Positions 17,015-26,973 of a DNA stretch of 64,000 nucleotides are shown piece by piece (position 1 is the stretch's first letter; each line of letters opens with the position of its first letter). Location of the stretch: assembly GCF_003732275.1 (NCBI RefSeq), contig NZ_MOBM01000002.1, positions 1 to 64,000 on the forward strand. Reading direction: 5' to 3'. This DNA is from Pseudomonas frederiksbergensis (lineage in GTDB: Bacteria > Pseudomonadota > Gammaproteobacteria > Pseudomonadales > Pseudomonadaceae). Below the pieces are notes generated by a model. The model did no database searches. It saw only the letters and a program-made list of their open reading frames with translations, and was not told the origin of the DNA. The position numbers and the translations under genes were made by a program.

Positions 17015-18319
17015 TTAGCGTGCTGGCAGCACTTTGCCGCGGCATTCGCCGAAACCGATGGAAGCAAAACCCTCGCGATTGCAACGCGCCCGCAGAATGA
17101 TTTCGTCGCCGTCCTCAAGGAATTTACGCACCTCGCCCGACGCCAGTTCGATCGGCTTTTTACCGCCCTCGGTGATTTCCAGCAGGCTGCCGAACTGACC
17201 GTTTTCAGGGCCGGACAGCGTGCCCGAACCGAACAGATCACCGGCCTGCAACTGGCAGCCGTTGACGCTGTGGTGCGCAACCAGTTGTGCAACGGTCCAG
17301 TACATGTGTTGGGTGTTGCTGAGGGTCAGCCGATGGGCTGGCAGATTTTGCTCGCGCATCGACTCGGTCAGCAGCAGCACTTCGAGTTCGATGTCGAAGG
17401 CACCGGCGGCCTGATCACGTTTGTCGAACAGGTACGGCAACGGCTGCGGATCGCCTTCCGGGCGCGCAGGCTGGGCACGACGGAACGGCTCCAGCGCTTC
17501 GGCCGTCACCACCCACGGCGAAATGCTGGTGATGAAACTCTTGGACAGGAACGGACCCAGCGGCTGGTATTCCCAGGCCTGGATGTCCCGCGCCGACCAG
17601 TCGTTGAGCAGGCAGAAACCAGCGATGTGGTCGGCGGCGTCACCGATGGCGATGGAGTCGCCCATCGCGTTGCCCTGACCGATCCAAATGCCCAGTTCCA
17701 GTTCGTAGTCCAGACGTGCGCACGGGCCAAACGTCGGCTCGGTCTGGCCGGCCGGCAGAGTCTGGCCTTTCGGACGACGCACGTCAGTGCCGGACGGGCG
17801 AATGGTCGAGGCACGGCCGTGGTAACCAATCGGCACGTACTTGTAGTTCGGCAGCAACGGGTTGTCCGGGCGGAACAGTTTGCCGACATTCTGCGCGTGC
17901 TCGATGCCGACGTAGAAGTCGGTGTAGTCGTTGATCCTCGCCGGCAGGTGCATTTCGCAATCCGCCGCCAGCGGCAGCAATTTGGCGCCTTGAGCCTCTA
18001 TCTTGCCGTGCAGGGTGCTGCCTTCGGCAAACAGTTCCAGCAGACGTTCGCGCAAAGCGACACGAGCCTCGCGGCCCAATCCGAAGAACGCATTCAACTG
18101 ACCGCCACGGGTGGCTTCGACTGCTTTCTTCGCAATGCCCTCGAACAGGCCGGCATCCAGCGCCGCCTCCAGATCAAAGATATGGTCGCCGATCGCCACG
18201 CCACTGCGCGGCGCGGAGCCCTTCACGCTGAACACGCCCAACGGCAGGTTTTGCAGCGGAAAATCCGCATGGCCGTTGGCGGAGGCAACCCAGCTACGAG
18301 TGATGGAAGTCTGAGTCAT
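17015..18319 (-). CDS. fahA: Fumarylacetoacetase
   Basis: A 434-residue hydrolase that cleaves fumarylacetoacetate to fumarate and acetoacetate, the last step of the homogentisate pathway. An N-terminal SH3-like domain (about residues 15-115) precedes the FAH catalytic domain, with the metal-binding DYTDFYVGIEHA region, YHGRASTI and the DYELELGIWIG core. Start codon 3 bp after the hmgA stop, so the genes are tightly coupled. Confidence 0.97.
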   Translation of the reverse strand: MTQTSITRSWVASANGHADFPLQNLPLGVFSVKGSAPRSGVAIGDHIFDLEAALDAGLFEGIAKKAVEATRGGQLNAFFGLGREARVALRERLLELFAEGSTLHGKIEAQGAKLLPLAADCEMHLPARINDYTDFYVGIEHAQNVGKLFRPDNPLLPNYKYVPIGYHGRASTIRPSGTDVRRPKGQTLPAGQTEPTFGPCARLDYELELGIWIGQGNAMGDSIAIGDAADHIAGFCLLNDWSARDIQAWEYQPLGPFLSKSFITSISPWVVTAEALEPFRRAQPARPEGDPQPLPYLFDKRDQAAGAFDIELEVLLLTESMREQNLPAHRLTLSNTQHMYWTVAQLVAHHSVNGCQLQAGDLFGSGTLSGPENGQFGSLLEITEGGKKPIELASGEVRKFLEDGDEIILRARCNREGFASIGFGECRGKVLPAR

Positions 18320-18322
18320 GGA

Positions 18323-19627
18323 TTATCTCCGGGTCGGGTCGAAAGTGGCGGGCAGCGTGGCCCAGCAAGCGTCGTAATTGTTTTGCAGTTGCGGGCAATC
18401 CAGGGCGAATCGACTCGGGCGCAACACTTGGCTGGTCTCGAACATGAAGGCCATGGTGTTATCGATTTTAGCCGGCGCCAGTTCAGCGTTGATCGCCTTG
18501 GTGCAGGTCTCGCCGTCGGGACCGTGGGCGCTCATGCAGCTGTGCAACGAGGCACCGCCAGGCACGAAACCTACGGCCTTGGCATCGTATTCGCCCTGGA
18601 TCAGGCCCATGAATTCGTTCATCAGGTTGCGGTGGAACCACGGCGGACGGAATGTCTTCTCGGCGACCATCCAGCGTGGCGGGAAGATCACGAAGTCGAG
18701 GTTGGCCAAACCATGCACGCTGGTTGGCGAGGTCAGGACGGTGAAAATCGACGGATCCGGGTGGTCGAAACTGACCGTGCCGATGGTGTTGAAACGGCGC
18801 AGGTCATATTTGTACGGCACGTTGTTGCCGTGCCAGGCGACCACATTCAGCGGCGAATGATCGAGCTCACAACCCCACAACCGGCCGAGGAATTTCTGCA
18901 CCAGGGTGGTCGGTTGCTTGAGGTTTTCGTAATGGGCCACCGGCGTCAGGAAGTCGCGGGGATTAGCCAGGCCGTTACTGCCGATTGGCCCCAGATCCGG
19001 CAGGCGCAGAGGGGCGCCATGGTTTTCGGCGATGTAGCCGCGGGCTTGCGGGTCGAGCAGTTCGACACGGAATTTCAGCCCGCGAGGCAGAACGGCGATT
19101 TCCAGCGGTTCCAGCTCCAGCACGCCCAGTTCGGTGGCGATGCGCAGGCGACCCAGTTCCGGCACCAACAGAAGTTCGCCGTCAGCGTTGAAGAACACGC
19201 GCTCCATGGAACGGTTGGCGCTGTAGTTATAAATGCTGATCCCGGACGGTTGTTCCGCACCCGAGTTGGCGGCCATGCTCACCAGCCCATCGATGAAATC
19301 GGTGGGCTCGGTCGGCATGTCCAAAGGGTTCCAGCGCAGGCGATTGGGGGTTACTTCACCCAATGGGCCGCCGGCCAGTTGCCGATCCAGTTTGACGAAT
19401 GCCGGGTGATTGGCCGACGGCTGAATGCGGTACATCCAGGTCCGCCGTGCTTCGCTGCGAGGCATGGTAAAGGCCGTACCGGAGAACAGTTCGGTGTACA
19501 GGCCGTAAGGGGCTTTTTGCGGGGAGTTCTGGCCGACGGGCAGTGCCCCCGGCAACGCTTCGCTGCTGAATTCGTTGCCGAAGCCTGACTGATAAGCCAG
19601 CGCGGGCGCCGTTGAATCGAGGTTCAT
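18323..19627 (-). CDS. hmgA: Homogentisate 1,2-dioxygenase
   Basis: A 434-residue Fe(II) ring-cleavage dioxygenase that converts homogentisate to maleylacetoacetate. The N-terminus [19 protein letters not shown] is diagnostic, and the cupin-like C-terminal domain carries the expected [13 protein letters not shown] iron-site region. It is the first gene of the operon, with the hmgR operator candidate about 90 bp upstream. Loss of this enzyme in Pseudomonas causes brown pyomelanin accumulation (family knowledge); here the gene looks intact. Confidence 0.97.
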   Translation of the reverse strand: MNLDSTAPALAYQSGFGNEFSSEALPGALPVGQNSPQKAPYGLYTELFSGTAFTMPRSEARRTWMYRIQPSANHPAFVKLDRQLAGGPLGEVTPNRLRWNPLDMPTEPTDFIDGLVSMAANSGAEQPSGISIYNYSANRSMERVFFNADGELLLVPELGRLRIATELGVLELEPLEIAVLPRGLKFRVELLDPQARGYIAENHGAPLRLPDLGPIGSNGLANPRDFLTPVAHYENLKQPTTLVQKFLGRLWGCELDHSPLNVVAWHGNNVPYKYDLRRFNTIGTVSFDHPDPSIFTVLTSPTSVHGLANLDFVIFPPRWMVAEKTFRPPWFHRNLMNEFMGLIQGEYDAKAVGFVPGGASLHSCMSAHGPDGETCTKAINAELAPAKIDNTMAFMFETSQVLRPSRFALDCPQLQNNYDACWATLPATFDPTRR

Positions 19628-19712
19628 GGAGCCTCCTGAACGGGAGTAGGCAATGGCCTGTCACTCTGCTGAAGAGGTCTTGGCACGCCAGGGTTATTTT
19701 TGTCGTAATTCG

Positions 19713-19729
19713 ATTACGCATAACGTAAT
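19713..19729. promoter_or_regulatory. Candidate HmgR operator
   Basis: A 17-bp dyad ATTACG-CATAA-CGTAAT in the hmgA/hmgR intergenic region, embedded in AT-rich promoter-like DNA. Position and symmetry suit an IclR-type repressor acting on both genes; binding is inferred. Confidence 0.55.
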
Positions 19730-19790
19730 TTGATTGGTATTGACCGTCAAGCTATAAAGACGCCCATTCGTCCCGGGATCACACCGCCTC

Positions 19791-20582
19791 ATGACCAGCG
19801 AAAGCAACGGTAAACAGAAAGTCCGCTCGGCCGAAGTCGGTACCGACATCCTCAAGGCGCTTGCCGAGCTGTCGCCGTCGACCTCGCTATCGCGCCTGGC
19901 CGAACACGTGCAGATGCCGGCGAGCAAGGTTCACCGCTATTTGCAGGCGCTGATCGCCAGCGGTTTTGCCGAGCAGAACCCCGCCACCAACCACTACGGC
20001 CTCGGCCGTGAAGCGCTTCGGGTCGGTCTGGCTGCTTTGAACAGTATGGACGTGCTGAAAGTCGCCGCCCTGCCCTTGGCCGAGTTGCGTGATGAGCTGA
20101 ATGAGACCTGCTTTATAGCGGTGTGGGGCAATCAGGGCGCGACGGTGGTACACATCGAACCGGCGGTGCGGGCGGTGACGGTAGTCACTCAATTGGGCTC
20201 GGTTTTACCGTTGCTCAGCTCGTCGACAGGGCTGGTGTTCAGTGCCTATTTGCCCCACCGCGAAACCGATGAGTTGCGCGATCTCGAAGTTCGCGCCGTC
20301 GACGTTCATCCGTTGGCTGACGAGCAAACCTACGCCACATTATGCGAGCAGATTCGCGAACGCGGTCTGCACCATGTTCACGGTTTGCTGATGCCCGGCG
20401 TGGATGCCTTGTCGGCACCGGTGTTCAACGCGGTCGGCCAGGTGGCGGCGGTGATGACCATCGTCGGCCCGACGTCGTTGTTCCATGCCGATGAAAACGG
20501 CCCGGCAGCACAACGCTTGTTATCCGCCACCCGCGCCGTTAGTTGGCGGATGGGGTTTGAACCTGCGGGTCCGACAGCATAA
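19791..20582 (+). CDS. hmgR: IclR-family repressor of the homogentisate operon
   Basis: A 263-residue IclR regulator. The N-terminal winged HTH (residues 15-75, LSRLAEHVQMPASKVHRYLQ) is followed by the C-terminal effector-binding domain (about 90-255). It is divergent from hmgA with a palindrome between them, as in P. putida, where HmgR represses hmgABC and is released by homogentisate. The name rests on the neighbourhood plus family. A bidirectional terminator follows. Confidence 0.88.
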   Translation: MTSESNGKQKVRSAEVGTDILKALAELSPSTSLSRLAEHVQMPASKVHRYLQALIASGFAEQNPATNHYGLGREALRVGLAALNSMDVLKVAALPLAELRDELNETCFIAVWGNQGATVVHIEPAVRAVTVVTQLGSVLPLLSSSTGLVFSAYLPHRETDELRDLEVRAVDVHPLADEQTYATLCEQIRERGLHHVHGLLMPGVDALSAPVFNAVGQVAAVMTIVGPTSLFHADENGPAAQRLLSATRAVSWRMGFEPAGPTA

Positions 20583-20624
20583 AAAAGCGGTTGTGCATGA
20601 ACTTACGTTCGCACAACCGCTTTT
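20583..20624. terminator. Bidirectional rho-independent terminator
   Basis: AAAAGCGGTTGTGC/GCACAACCGCTTTT, a perfect 14-bp stem serving the convergent hmgR and the 107-aa gene. Confidence 0.9.
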
Positions 20625-20626
20625 CA

Positions 20627-20950
20627 TTACATCACCGATTCAGCCAGAAAAATCTTCGCCATATTTTCACCGAGTCCATTGACTTCGTCGAACTCCAGCC
20701 CTTTAAAACGATACTGCGGATCGAATGTATAAGCTTCGGAAAAAATCCCCAAATGCTCACCTTCGAAATACGGAACTTCGCCGTCCTGTAACCGTAAAAA
20801 GAATGCCCATACCAATGTTTGAGAATACGTGACCAACTGATTATCAGGGGGTTGTGCCCCGTTGATATAGACCTTATCAACATCGATTCCACGCCCACTT
20901 ACTTTTGCATGCAGAATGGCACGCACCCGATCAATATTCAGATCTTCCAT
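20627..20950 (-). CDS. Hypothetical protein, 107 aa
   Basis: An acidic 107-residue protein (start MEDLNIDRVRAILHAK, end GENMAKIFLAESVM) with no signal peptide, membrane segment or motif that I recognise. It looks real: it ends at a shared bidirectional terminator and is flanked by lower-GC intergenic DNA (20951-21095). Codon use is more AT-rich than its neighbours, which suggests an accessory gene. It sits between hmgR and the MalT-like regulator without an evident functional link. Confidence 0.6.
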   Translation of the reverse strand: MEDLNIDRVRAILHAKVSGRGIDVDKVYINGAQPPDNQLVTYSQTLVWAFFLRLQDGEVPYFEGEHLGIFSEAYTFDPQYRFKGLEFDEVNGLGENMAKIFLAESVM

Positions 20951-21095
20951 GATTTATAACTCAATGATTAATAATTGATAGCGACTGCCTTTCAGGCGCT
21001 GACAGGCATATTAGTTAAAATTGTGATTAATGCACGCGACGGTGTGTTTGAATTCATTACATCAACATCCACTACTTTTATCTTCCGCCCGGCAA

Positions 21096-23648
21096 TCAAG
21101 TTTTCGATATCAGCCCTAACTTCTTCGCCGTGGCAACGGCTTGCGTCCGACGCTCTGCGCCCAATTTGCTATGTATTCGTCGCGCATGAGTCTTCACCGT
21201 ATGCAATGAAATAAACAATTGCTCGGCAATCTGCTGATTCGAGTTGCCTTGGGCGATCAAACCCAGCACTTCAAGCTCTCGCCCGCTGAGCGGGTTGGCA
21301 TCCATCGCGACGGGATTCAATTGTTCATCTTCAACCAATCGGCACAGCAGGCTCGGCTGGCGCAGGCGCAATTCGCGCAATGCCTGTTGCAAGTTGCAGC
21401 GGCTCACCAGTTCCAGACCTGCCTTCAGCGCCGACCTGGCCAGCATGGCTTCGCCGATGAGGTCCGCCACTTCGCTGATCGCCAGGTGCAGCTCCGCTTC
21501 CAAAGCCAGCATGGCATGGCGTTGCGCGTGATCGAGCAAGGCCTTGAGCTGATCCAGCGGATTTTTCGCCTGTTGCAGATAGGTCTCTGCCAGCACCAAC
21601 TGATATTCGACCCGCGCAATCAACTCCAGGGTCGCTGGCGGCGCCTGGCGAGCATTCGACCCGCAATAGTGGCGCAGCACGCGCGTCAGGGCCTCGTGTG
21701 CCAGCTCCGGGCGGCCTTGTTGCAACCAGAGCTGGCTGCTGACTTGCAGCAGAACGCCGCGGTAAACGGTGTCTGGTATGTGCCGTTGTTGCATCAGCCG
21801 CTCAGCGTCGCGCAACCGGACAAACGCCTGGGCGTAATCGCACTTGTTTGCAGCCAATTGGGCCTGCCCCAAAAACCCATACAACACGCGCTTGTCGTGA
21901 TTGCGCAAGCAATCGTCCAGGCCCGTCTGAAAGAATTCGCCAGCGCGCTCGTCTGCACCCAGGCACAGGGCCAACCGCCCACGACGCAACGCAATTCGCC
22001 CCAGCAAGGGTGCAGGTCGATCCGAACGCTGGCGCAGCAATTCATCGACGTCGCAAAGCAGACTTTCGGCCCGCATCGCCGCACCTCGTTGCTCCAGCAA
22101 TTGCGCATGATCAAGTTCCATCAAGCCCTCGAACACCAGCGAACCTTGCGCCCGCGCCAGGCACAACGCTTCGCGGTTATGGACTTGCGCCACGTCGAGT
22201 TCGCCCCTTAGCAAGGCTTGTTGCGTCAGACCGGACAAACACATCAGGCGAGCCGTCCAACACTGGGGATCGAGCGCGTTCAACGCTTCAAGAAAGTGTG
22301 CGCGCGAAGTTTCCATTCGCCCTTGCAAATGCAGTAACCAGCCCTGCAGGGATTGCCAGCGCGCAATCAATTGACGCTGAAGCACCGCCGAGGGTTGAGG
22401 CGTGAAATTCGCTAAATGAGCGATGCAGAGAGTCGCTTGTTCAAAACGTCCGGCGAACAATAGAGCAGCTGTCACCAATCCGACCAACTGCGGGCTGCCC
22501 AGCGTCAGTTCTTCACCTTGCTGCTCATGCAAACGCAACAACAGCACCACCGTCTGTTCCTCGAACAAATGCTCGAAACTGAAGTGCTGCAACAGGCTGA
22601 CCGCTACTTCGTATTCCTCGGCGAGCAATGCCTGTTCAAAGGCCGACTTCCAGTCCTGTTCGGCGCAGAACCACTGGCAGGCACGCCGATGCCAGGAGCG
22701 TCCCGCCGGCCATTGCTCATCGCGCAACAACTGGGTGAACGGGGTGAAAATCTGTAGCCAGTCGGTAGAGTCCCGCCAGGGTTCGATAAAACAGCCCAGC
22801 GCTTGTAAGGTCCGCAAGTACTGAGCGCCCTCCCCGGCCCCGAACAGGTGGTCGCACAGTCGGGCGTTGAAGCGGGGCAAGTGGGCCAGTACGCGCCAGG
22901 CCTCGCTCAACTCAGGTGTCAGCGAGCTGAACAACTCATGCTCCAGATAATCGAGCAAGGTGCCCGCCCGTCCCAGGGGTTTGTCCTGACGCGACCAGTC
23001 GCACTTCTGCAGCAACGCAATCCGCACACCGGCACACCAGCCGCCGGTGCGCTGGATGATCCGGCTGGCCACCTTGCTGGCCTGCTCGGGTACCCAGGGC
23101 TGCAATATCTGCTCGACCTCACCTGAAGTGAACGTCAGCGAAGTGCTTTCGCACTCGTACAACTCATCATCAAGCAGCAACCTTGGCCAATTGCAGGGCG
23201 GCCGGCGGCGGGCACCCAGCCACCAGGTCAGCATCGGGCTGCTGATCGCCAGCATGCGATCCAGCAGCGAGTCCAGCTCCGGGTTTGGCAGGCGGCAATA
23301 GTCATCGAGAAACAGCCAGGTCGGCGTCTGCAATCGCGCCAGACAGCCCAGCAACCCGGTTTCATCCGATGAGGCCAACCCCAGCGTCTCTGCCAGACGA
23401 TAACGAAAATCCGCCGCGCTCGACGCCACGCCAGACAATGGCAACCAATGCACCCGGCACTGGGTTGGCGCCTGCAGCAGGCATTCGGCGAGCAGCGCGC
23501 TCTTGCCACTGCCGGCGGGTGCGCAGAGCAATTTCACCCGTGCCGTTGAGGCCAGTAACGGCTCACTCAAACGGGCCCGCGACAGGTGATGAGAAGACAG
23601 GCGGGGCAGGAATCCAGAACGGTCCAGACACGGAGTCATGGCGGTCAT
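21096..23648 (-). CDS. MalT/AlkS-type LuxR-family ATP-dependent regulator
   Basis: An 850-residue large LuxR (LAL/MalT-like) activator. It has an N-terminal NTPase with Walker A APAGSGKSAL (about residues 43-52) and Walker B WLFLDD (about 111-116), a long TPR-like helical middle (about 350-750), and a C-terminal LuxR HTH (NPLSGRELEVLGLIAQGNSN, then LFISLHTVKTHARRIHSKL). It lies downstream of the DUF1302-DUF1329 gene pair on the same strand, as commonly seen in Pseudomonas, and probably controls it. Two adjacent ATGs (23648, 23639) are possible. The effector is unknown. Confidence 0.88.
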   Translation of the reverse strand: MTAMTPCLDRSGFLPRLSSHHLSRARLSEPLLASTARVKLLCAPAGSGKSALLAECLLQAPTQCRVHWLPLSGVASSAADFRYRLAETLGLASSDETGLLGCLARLQTPTWLFLDDYCRLPNPELDSLLDRMLAISSPMLTWWLGARRRPPCNWPRLLLDDELYECESTSLTFTSGEVEQILQPWVPEQASKVASRIIQRTGGWCAGVRIALLQKCDWSRQDKPLGRAGTLLDYLEHELFSSLTPELSEAWRVLAHLPRFNARLCDHLFGAGEGAQYLRTLQALGCFIEPWRDSTDWLQIFTPFTQLLRDEQWPAGRSWHRRACQWFCAEQDWKSAFEQALLAEEYEVAVSLLQHFSFEHLFEEQTVVLLLRLHEQQGEELTLGSPQLVGLVTAALLFAGRFEQATLCIAHLANFTPQPSAVLQRQLIARWQSLQGWLLHLQGRMETSRAHFLEALNALDPQCWTARLMCLSGLTQQALLRGELDVAQVHNREALCLARAQGSLVFEGLMELDHAQLLEQRGAAMRAESLLCDVDELLRQRSDRPAPLLGRIALRRGRLALCLGADERAGEFFQTGLDDCLRNHDKRVLYGFLGQAQLAANKCDYAQAFVRLRDAERLMQQRHIPDTVYRGVLLQVSSQLWLQQGRPELAHEALTRVLRHYCGSNARQAPPATLELIARVEYQLVLAETYLQQAKNPLDQLKALLDHAQRHAMLALEAELHLAISEVADLIGEAMLARSALKAGLELVSRCNLQQALRELRLRQPSLLCRLVEDEQLNPVAMDANPLSGRELEVLGLIAQGNSNQQIAEQLFISLHTVKTHARRIHSKLGAERRTQAVATAKKLGLISKT

Positions 23649-23737
23649 TGCGGCGTGCCTTTTTATAATTGTCCGGCCACCCTAGCCCTCTCCAACCCGC
23701 TTGTTGAGAAGTATTCAGGACGCTGATTGGCGCCCAT

Positions 23738-23762
23738 AAAAAAGGCGACCCGCAGGTCGCCT
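23738..23762 (-). terminator. Terminator after the DUF1329 gene
   Basis: AGGCGACC/GGTCGCCT stem with a T run on the minus strand. It separates DUF1329 from the MalT-like regulator gene. Confidence 0.8.
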
Positions 23763-23788
23763 CGCACGTCATCAATGTATCAAAACCC

Positions 23789-25156
23789 TTACCGAACGCC
23801 CTCGGCGCGCAGGGCCGATGGGGTGTAGTCAGCAGACTTGGCGTCGAAGCCGAATTCGAAGCTGTGCTTCTCTTCGTTCTTCATTCCCAGGGCAATGTAT
23901 CGGCCGGCAATGATGTCGTAGAGCGCCTCCAGGGTGTAGGCCGGAGTCTGGTGATCGTAGTAATACTGGGCGTGACCTTCGGCCACTCGCCACAGTTGGC
24001 CGCGACCGTCGTAGTGATCCGCCAGCGCCACTTGCCAGCTGTCTTCGTCGAGGTACATGTGGCGCTTGGCGTAGATGTGCCGCTCGCTCGGCTTGACCGT
24101 GCCGACCACTTCCCAGACCCGGTGCAACTCGTAACGGGTCAGGTCCTGATTGATGTGCCCGGCTTTCACCACGTCATCGTACTTGAGGCTCGGCGAGTCG
24201 AGTTTGTAGCTGTTGTAGGGAATGTACATTTCCTTTTTGCCGATCAGTTTCCAATCGTAGCGATCCGGCGCACCGGAGAACATGTCGAAGTTATCCGACG
24301 TACGCAGGCCGTCAGCGGCGGTGCCCGGCCCGTCGTAGGCCACTTGCGGTGCGCGTCGCACTCGACGTTGACCGGCGTTGTAGATCCACGCCAGACGCGG
24401 CTCTTTCACCTGGTCAAGGGTTTCATGCACCAACAATACGTTGCCTGCCAAGCGCGCCGGCGCGGTCACCGATTGTTTGAAGAAGGTCAGTACGTTGGCG
24501 GCTTTTTCCGGATCCAGGTCCTTCATCAATTGCGGTACGGCGATCTCTTCCTCGAAGCGGATTGGCGTGTAGCTGCCGTTGGTCTGTGGGGTCACCTGGG
24601 TGATGATGCGTCGCAGGTTGCCGCCGTGATAACGGGTGATGTGGTTCCACAGCACCTCGACGCCGTTCTTCGGAATCGGGAACGCGTAGTAGCGATTGCC
24701 GGTGAAATTGGCCAGGCCGTTGCCGTCGTTGATGCTGTTCACATTCAGCGCGCTGCGTTTGGCCGACTCGTAGATTTCCGGCGGCAGGGCCACGGTGCGA
24801 TGGGTCGCGTAGACCGGGATCTTGTAGGTTTCCGGGTAGCGTTTGAACATCGCCACCTGGCCATCCGAAAGCTTGTCCTTGTACTTATCAACAGTCGCGG
24901 CGGTGATGGTGAACAACGGTTTTTCGCTGGCGAACGGGTCAGCCAGAAAGCCTTTGCTATCGACTGCGCCGGCGTTTTTCGGGATGCCACCGGTCCAGGC
25001 CGGGATCGAGCCATCGGCGTTGCCGGCCTTCTCGGCACCCAGCGGCGTAAGTGTGGTGCCGAGCTTGCCGGCTTCTTCCGGCGAGACCGCCGCCATCACG
25101 TTGGCGGCCAGCAGGCTCAGGGCCAGGGCGCCGCATTGCAGAATCATCTTGCGCAT
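23789..25156 (-). CDS. DUF1329-family secreted protein (LolA-like fold)
   Basis: About 455 residues, with an N-terminal signal peptide ending near AANVMA-AVSPEEAGK (about residue 23). It matches DUF1329, a periplasmic or outer-membrane-associated family predicted to have a LolA-like lipid-binding fold and almost always encoded next to DUF1302. I chose the ATG at 25156 because AAGGA lies 8 nt upstream; ATGs at 25162 and 25165 are too close to it. It follows DUF1302 in one operon and ends at the hairpin at 23738. The role is not established; hydrophobic-substrate handling is suggested by the fold. Confidence 0.85.
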   Translation of the reverse strand: MRKMILQCGALALSLLAANVMAAVSPEEAGKLGTTLTPLGAEKAGNADGSIPAWTGGIPKNAGAVDSKGFLADPFASEKPLFTITAATVDKYKDKLSDGQVAMFKRYPETYKIPVYATHRTVALPPEIYESAKRSALNVNSINDGNGLANFTGNRYYAFPIPKNGVEVLWNHITRYHGGNLRRIITQVTPQTNGSYTPIRFEEEIAVPQLMKDLDPEKAANVLTFFKQSVTAPARLAGNVLLVHETLDQVKEPRLAWIYNAGQRRVRRAPQVAYDGPGTAADGLRTSDNFDMFSGAPDRYDWKLIGKKEMYIPYNSYKLDSPSLKYDDVVKAGHINQDLTRYELHRVWEVVGTVKPSERHIYAKRHMYLDEDSWQVALADHYDGRGQLWRVAEGHAQYYYDHQTPAYTLEALYDIIAGRYIALGMKNEEKHSFEFGFDAKSADYTPSALRAEGVR

Positions 25157-25179
25157 TAACATCATCCTTCTCAGCCAGA

Positions 25180-26973
25180 TCAGAAGTTCACGCCGAAGCT
25201 CAGCGCCAGGAAGTCACGGTCTTCCAGGACGTTGTAATCACCGCCGAAGAAGTCGGTGTAACTGAGGCTCGCGGTATAGGTGTTGCGATAATCGGCATCG
25301 ACACCGACGCTGACCGCCTTGGCGCCTTCGTTGAACAGTCCGTTGGGACCGTAGCCGGCGACGTCATGGGACCAGGACAGGTTGGGTTTAAGGTTGATCC
25401 CGCCGATCACGTTGGCGTAATCGAGGATCGCCCGGGCGCGGTAACCCCAGGAGGTCGAGGTGACGAAGCCGTCGGTATCGCCACCGAAACCGTACTGGCC
25501 GTAGACCGAATCACGGCCATAACGCAGCTTGCTCCGCGACTCCAGGCCACCGACCCGAACCACCGCTGCTTCACCGACCAGGGTCAGCCGTTGGGCACCC
25601 AGCACTTGGTCGAAGAAGTGCGTCAGGGTGCTTTGGACCTGGGTCACTTCCTTGCGGCGATAACCCGTGTTGTCGGCACCTGGCCGGGTCGCGACGGGCG
25701 ATGCGGCGCCGCCGGCGATCGGGTTAAGCAACGCCAGGGTCAGGTCGTTGGTGTTGACCTGCACCGGAGCGTTGGGCCGGTAGCTGATTTCGCCGGTCCA
25801 GGCAGTGCCGGTGGGCAAGGTGGTGGAGAAGCTCGCACCGTACAGACGAATGTCTTCCGGGTATTCGAGGTAATACTGGCCGCGCCCGAGCATCACGCTT
25901 TGGGCCAGGCCCGAACCGCTACCCGGGGCCAGACGGTTGGCAATGCTGACCATGCCGGGCAGGCTGGCCAGTGTCGACAGCCCGGCGGTGGTGGTGCCGA
26001 CGGTCGGGGTGCGACTGTGGTAGTTCATGAAGTAGAGGCCGTATTCGGTGTCGTCACCGAGCCAGCGCAAGGCTGTGCCCCACTGTCCCGAGTCCCGGGC
26101 ATCGCGGTCGCCACCACGGGGCACGATCACGCCCTCACGGCTGACCTGGATAGGTTGGCCAAAGGCTGCCGCGAGCGGCGCCAGCGGCGCAATCGCCGGG
26201 CTGCCGACGGTGTAACCGTTGTTGCAGCCGTCCGCCGCCACGTCGACGCCAAAGAAGGTACCGCAGTTGTCGAGAACGGTCTGGTCCCACTCCAGTTGGT
26301 AAAAGCCTTCCACCGTAAGTTGATCGGTCAAGCCTTGGGAAGCGAACAGCATGTTCACCGGAATCAGGCCTTCCTTGATTTCGGCGCCAGGACGACGGAA
26401 GGCGGAAACGTCGACCGGGTTGATGCTGTTGATCGAGTTGCCGATGAAGGTGCTTTCACCCCAGCTGACCACCTGCTTGCCGGCGCGCACGGTGCCTGGC
26501 AGATCGGCAATGGAATAGTTGTGATAGACGAACGCATCGAGAATCTGCGCACCTGACGACTTGGCGCCCTCTTTGCGACCGTTGTCACTGATCTGCTTGA
26601 ACTCGCGGTCTTCGTCCTTCAGCTCGAAGTCATACCAGTACTTGCCACGGACGAACACACCCGTATCGCCGTACTTCAATTCGAGGTCGTGGATGCCTTT
26701 GAAGATCTTGGAGAAGGTCTCGCCTTTCTTGAAGTTCAGGCGCCCGTCATCACCGGTCGAAGACTGGCCGGTACCGCCGTTGACGGTACCCACCAGTGAC
26801 TTGTCGGCATCGCGCATGCCCCAGCTCGCGCCGACCGACAACGAGGAATCGAACTGCCCCTCGATTTCGCCGATGTTGAATGAAACAGCCTGCGCCTGAG
26901 CACAGCAGCCCAAGGCCACCGCAACGGCCAGCGCTTGCGGTTTGAAGATGGCGCGCATTGTTGTTTTTGTCAT
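25180..26973 (-). CDS. DUF1302-family outer-membrane barrel-like protein
   Basis: About 597 residues with a signal peptide (MTKTTMRAIFKPQALAVAV, then AQAQA-VSFNIGEIEGQFD, about residue 30) and a beta-rich body ending YNVLEDRDFLALSFGVNF, with a terminal phenylalanine typical of outer-membrane barrels. It matches DUF1302. I chose the ATG at 26973, with GGGGA upstream; the frame extends to 27225 without family similarity. It is first in the DUF1302-DUF1329 operon. Related clusters often also carry a YCF48-like and an MMPL/RND gene; neither is present here. Confidence 0.85.
   Translation of the reverse strand: MTKTTMRAIFKPQALAVAVALGCCAQAQAVSFNIGEIEGQFDSSLSVGASWGMRDADKSLVGTVNGGTGQSSTGDDGRLNFKKGETFSKIFKGIHDLELKYGDTGVFVRGKYWYDFELKDEDREFKQISDNGRKEGAKSSGAQILDAFVYHNYSIADLPGTVRAGKQVVSWGESTFIGNSINSINPVDVSAFRRPGAEIKEGLIPVNMLFASQGLTDQLTVEGFYQLEWDQTVLDNCGTFFGVDVAADGCNNGYTVGSPAIAPLAPLAAAFGQPIQVSREGVIVPRGGDRDARDSGQWGTALRWLGDDTEYGLYFMNYHSRTPTVGTTTAGLSTLASLPGMVSIANRLAPGSGSGLAQSVMLGRGQYYLEYPEDIRLYGASFSTTLPTGTAWTGEISYRPNAPVQVNTNDLTLALLNPIAGGAASPVATRPGADNTGYRRKEVTQVQSTLTHFFDQVLGAQRLTLVGEAAVVRVGGLESRSKLRYGRDSVYGQYGFGGDTDGFVTSTSWGYRARAILDYANVIGGINLKPNLSWSHDVAGYGPNGLFNEGAKAVSVGVDADYRNTYTASLSYTDFFGGDYNVLEDRDFLALSFGVNF

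Noticed and set aside
16847..19588. A 913-codon open frame on the + strand antisense to maiA, fahA and hmgA
   Set aside because: It is the mirror of highly biased GC-rich codons in three well-identified genes; it has no ribosome-binding site, domain or plausible amino-acid composition.
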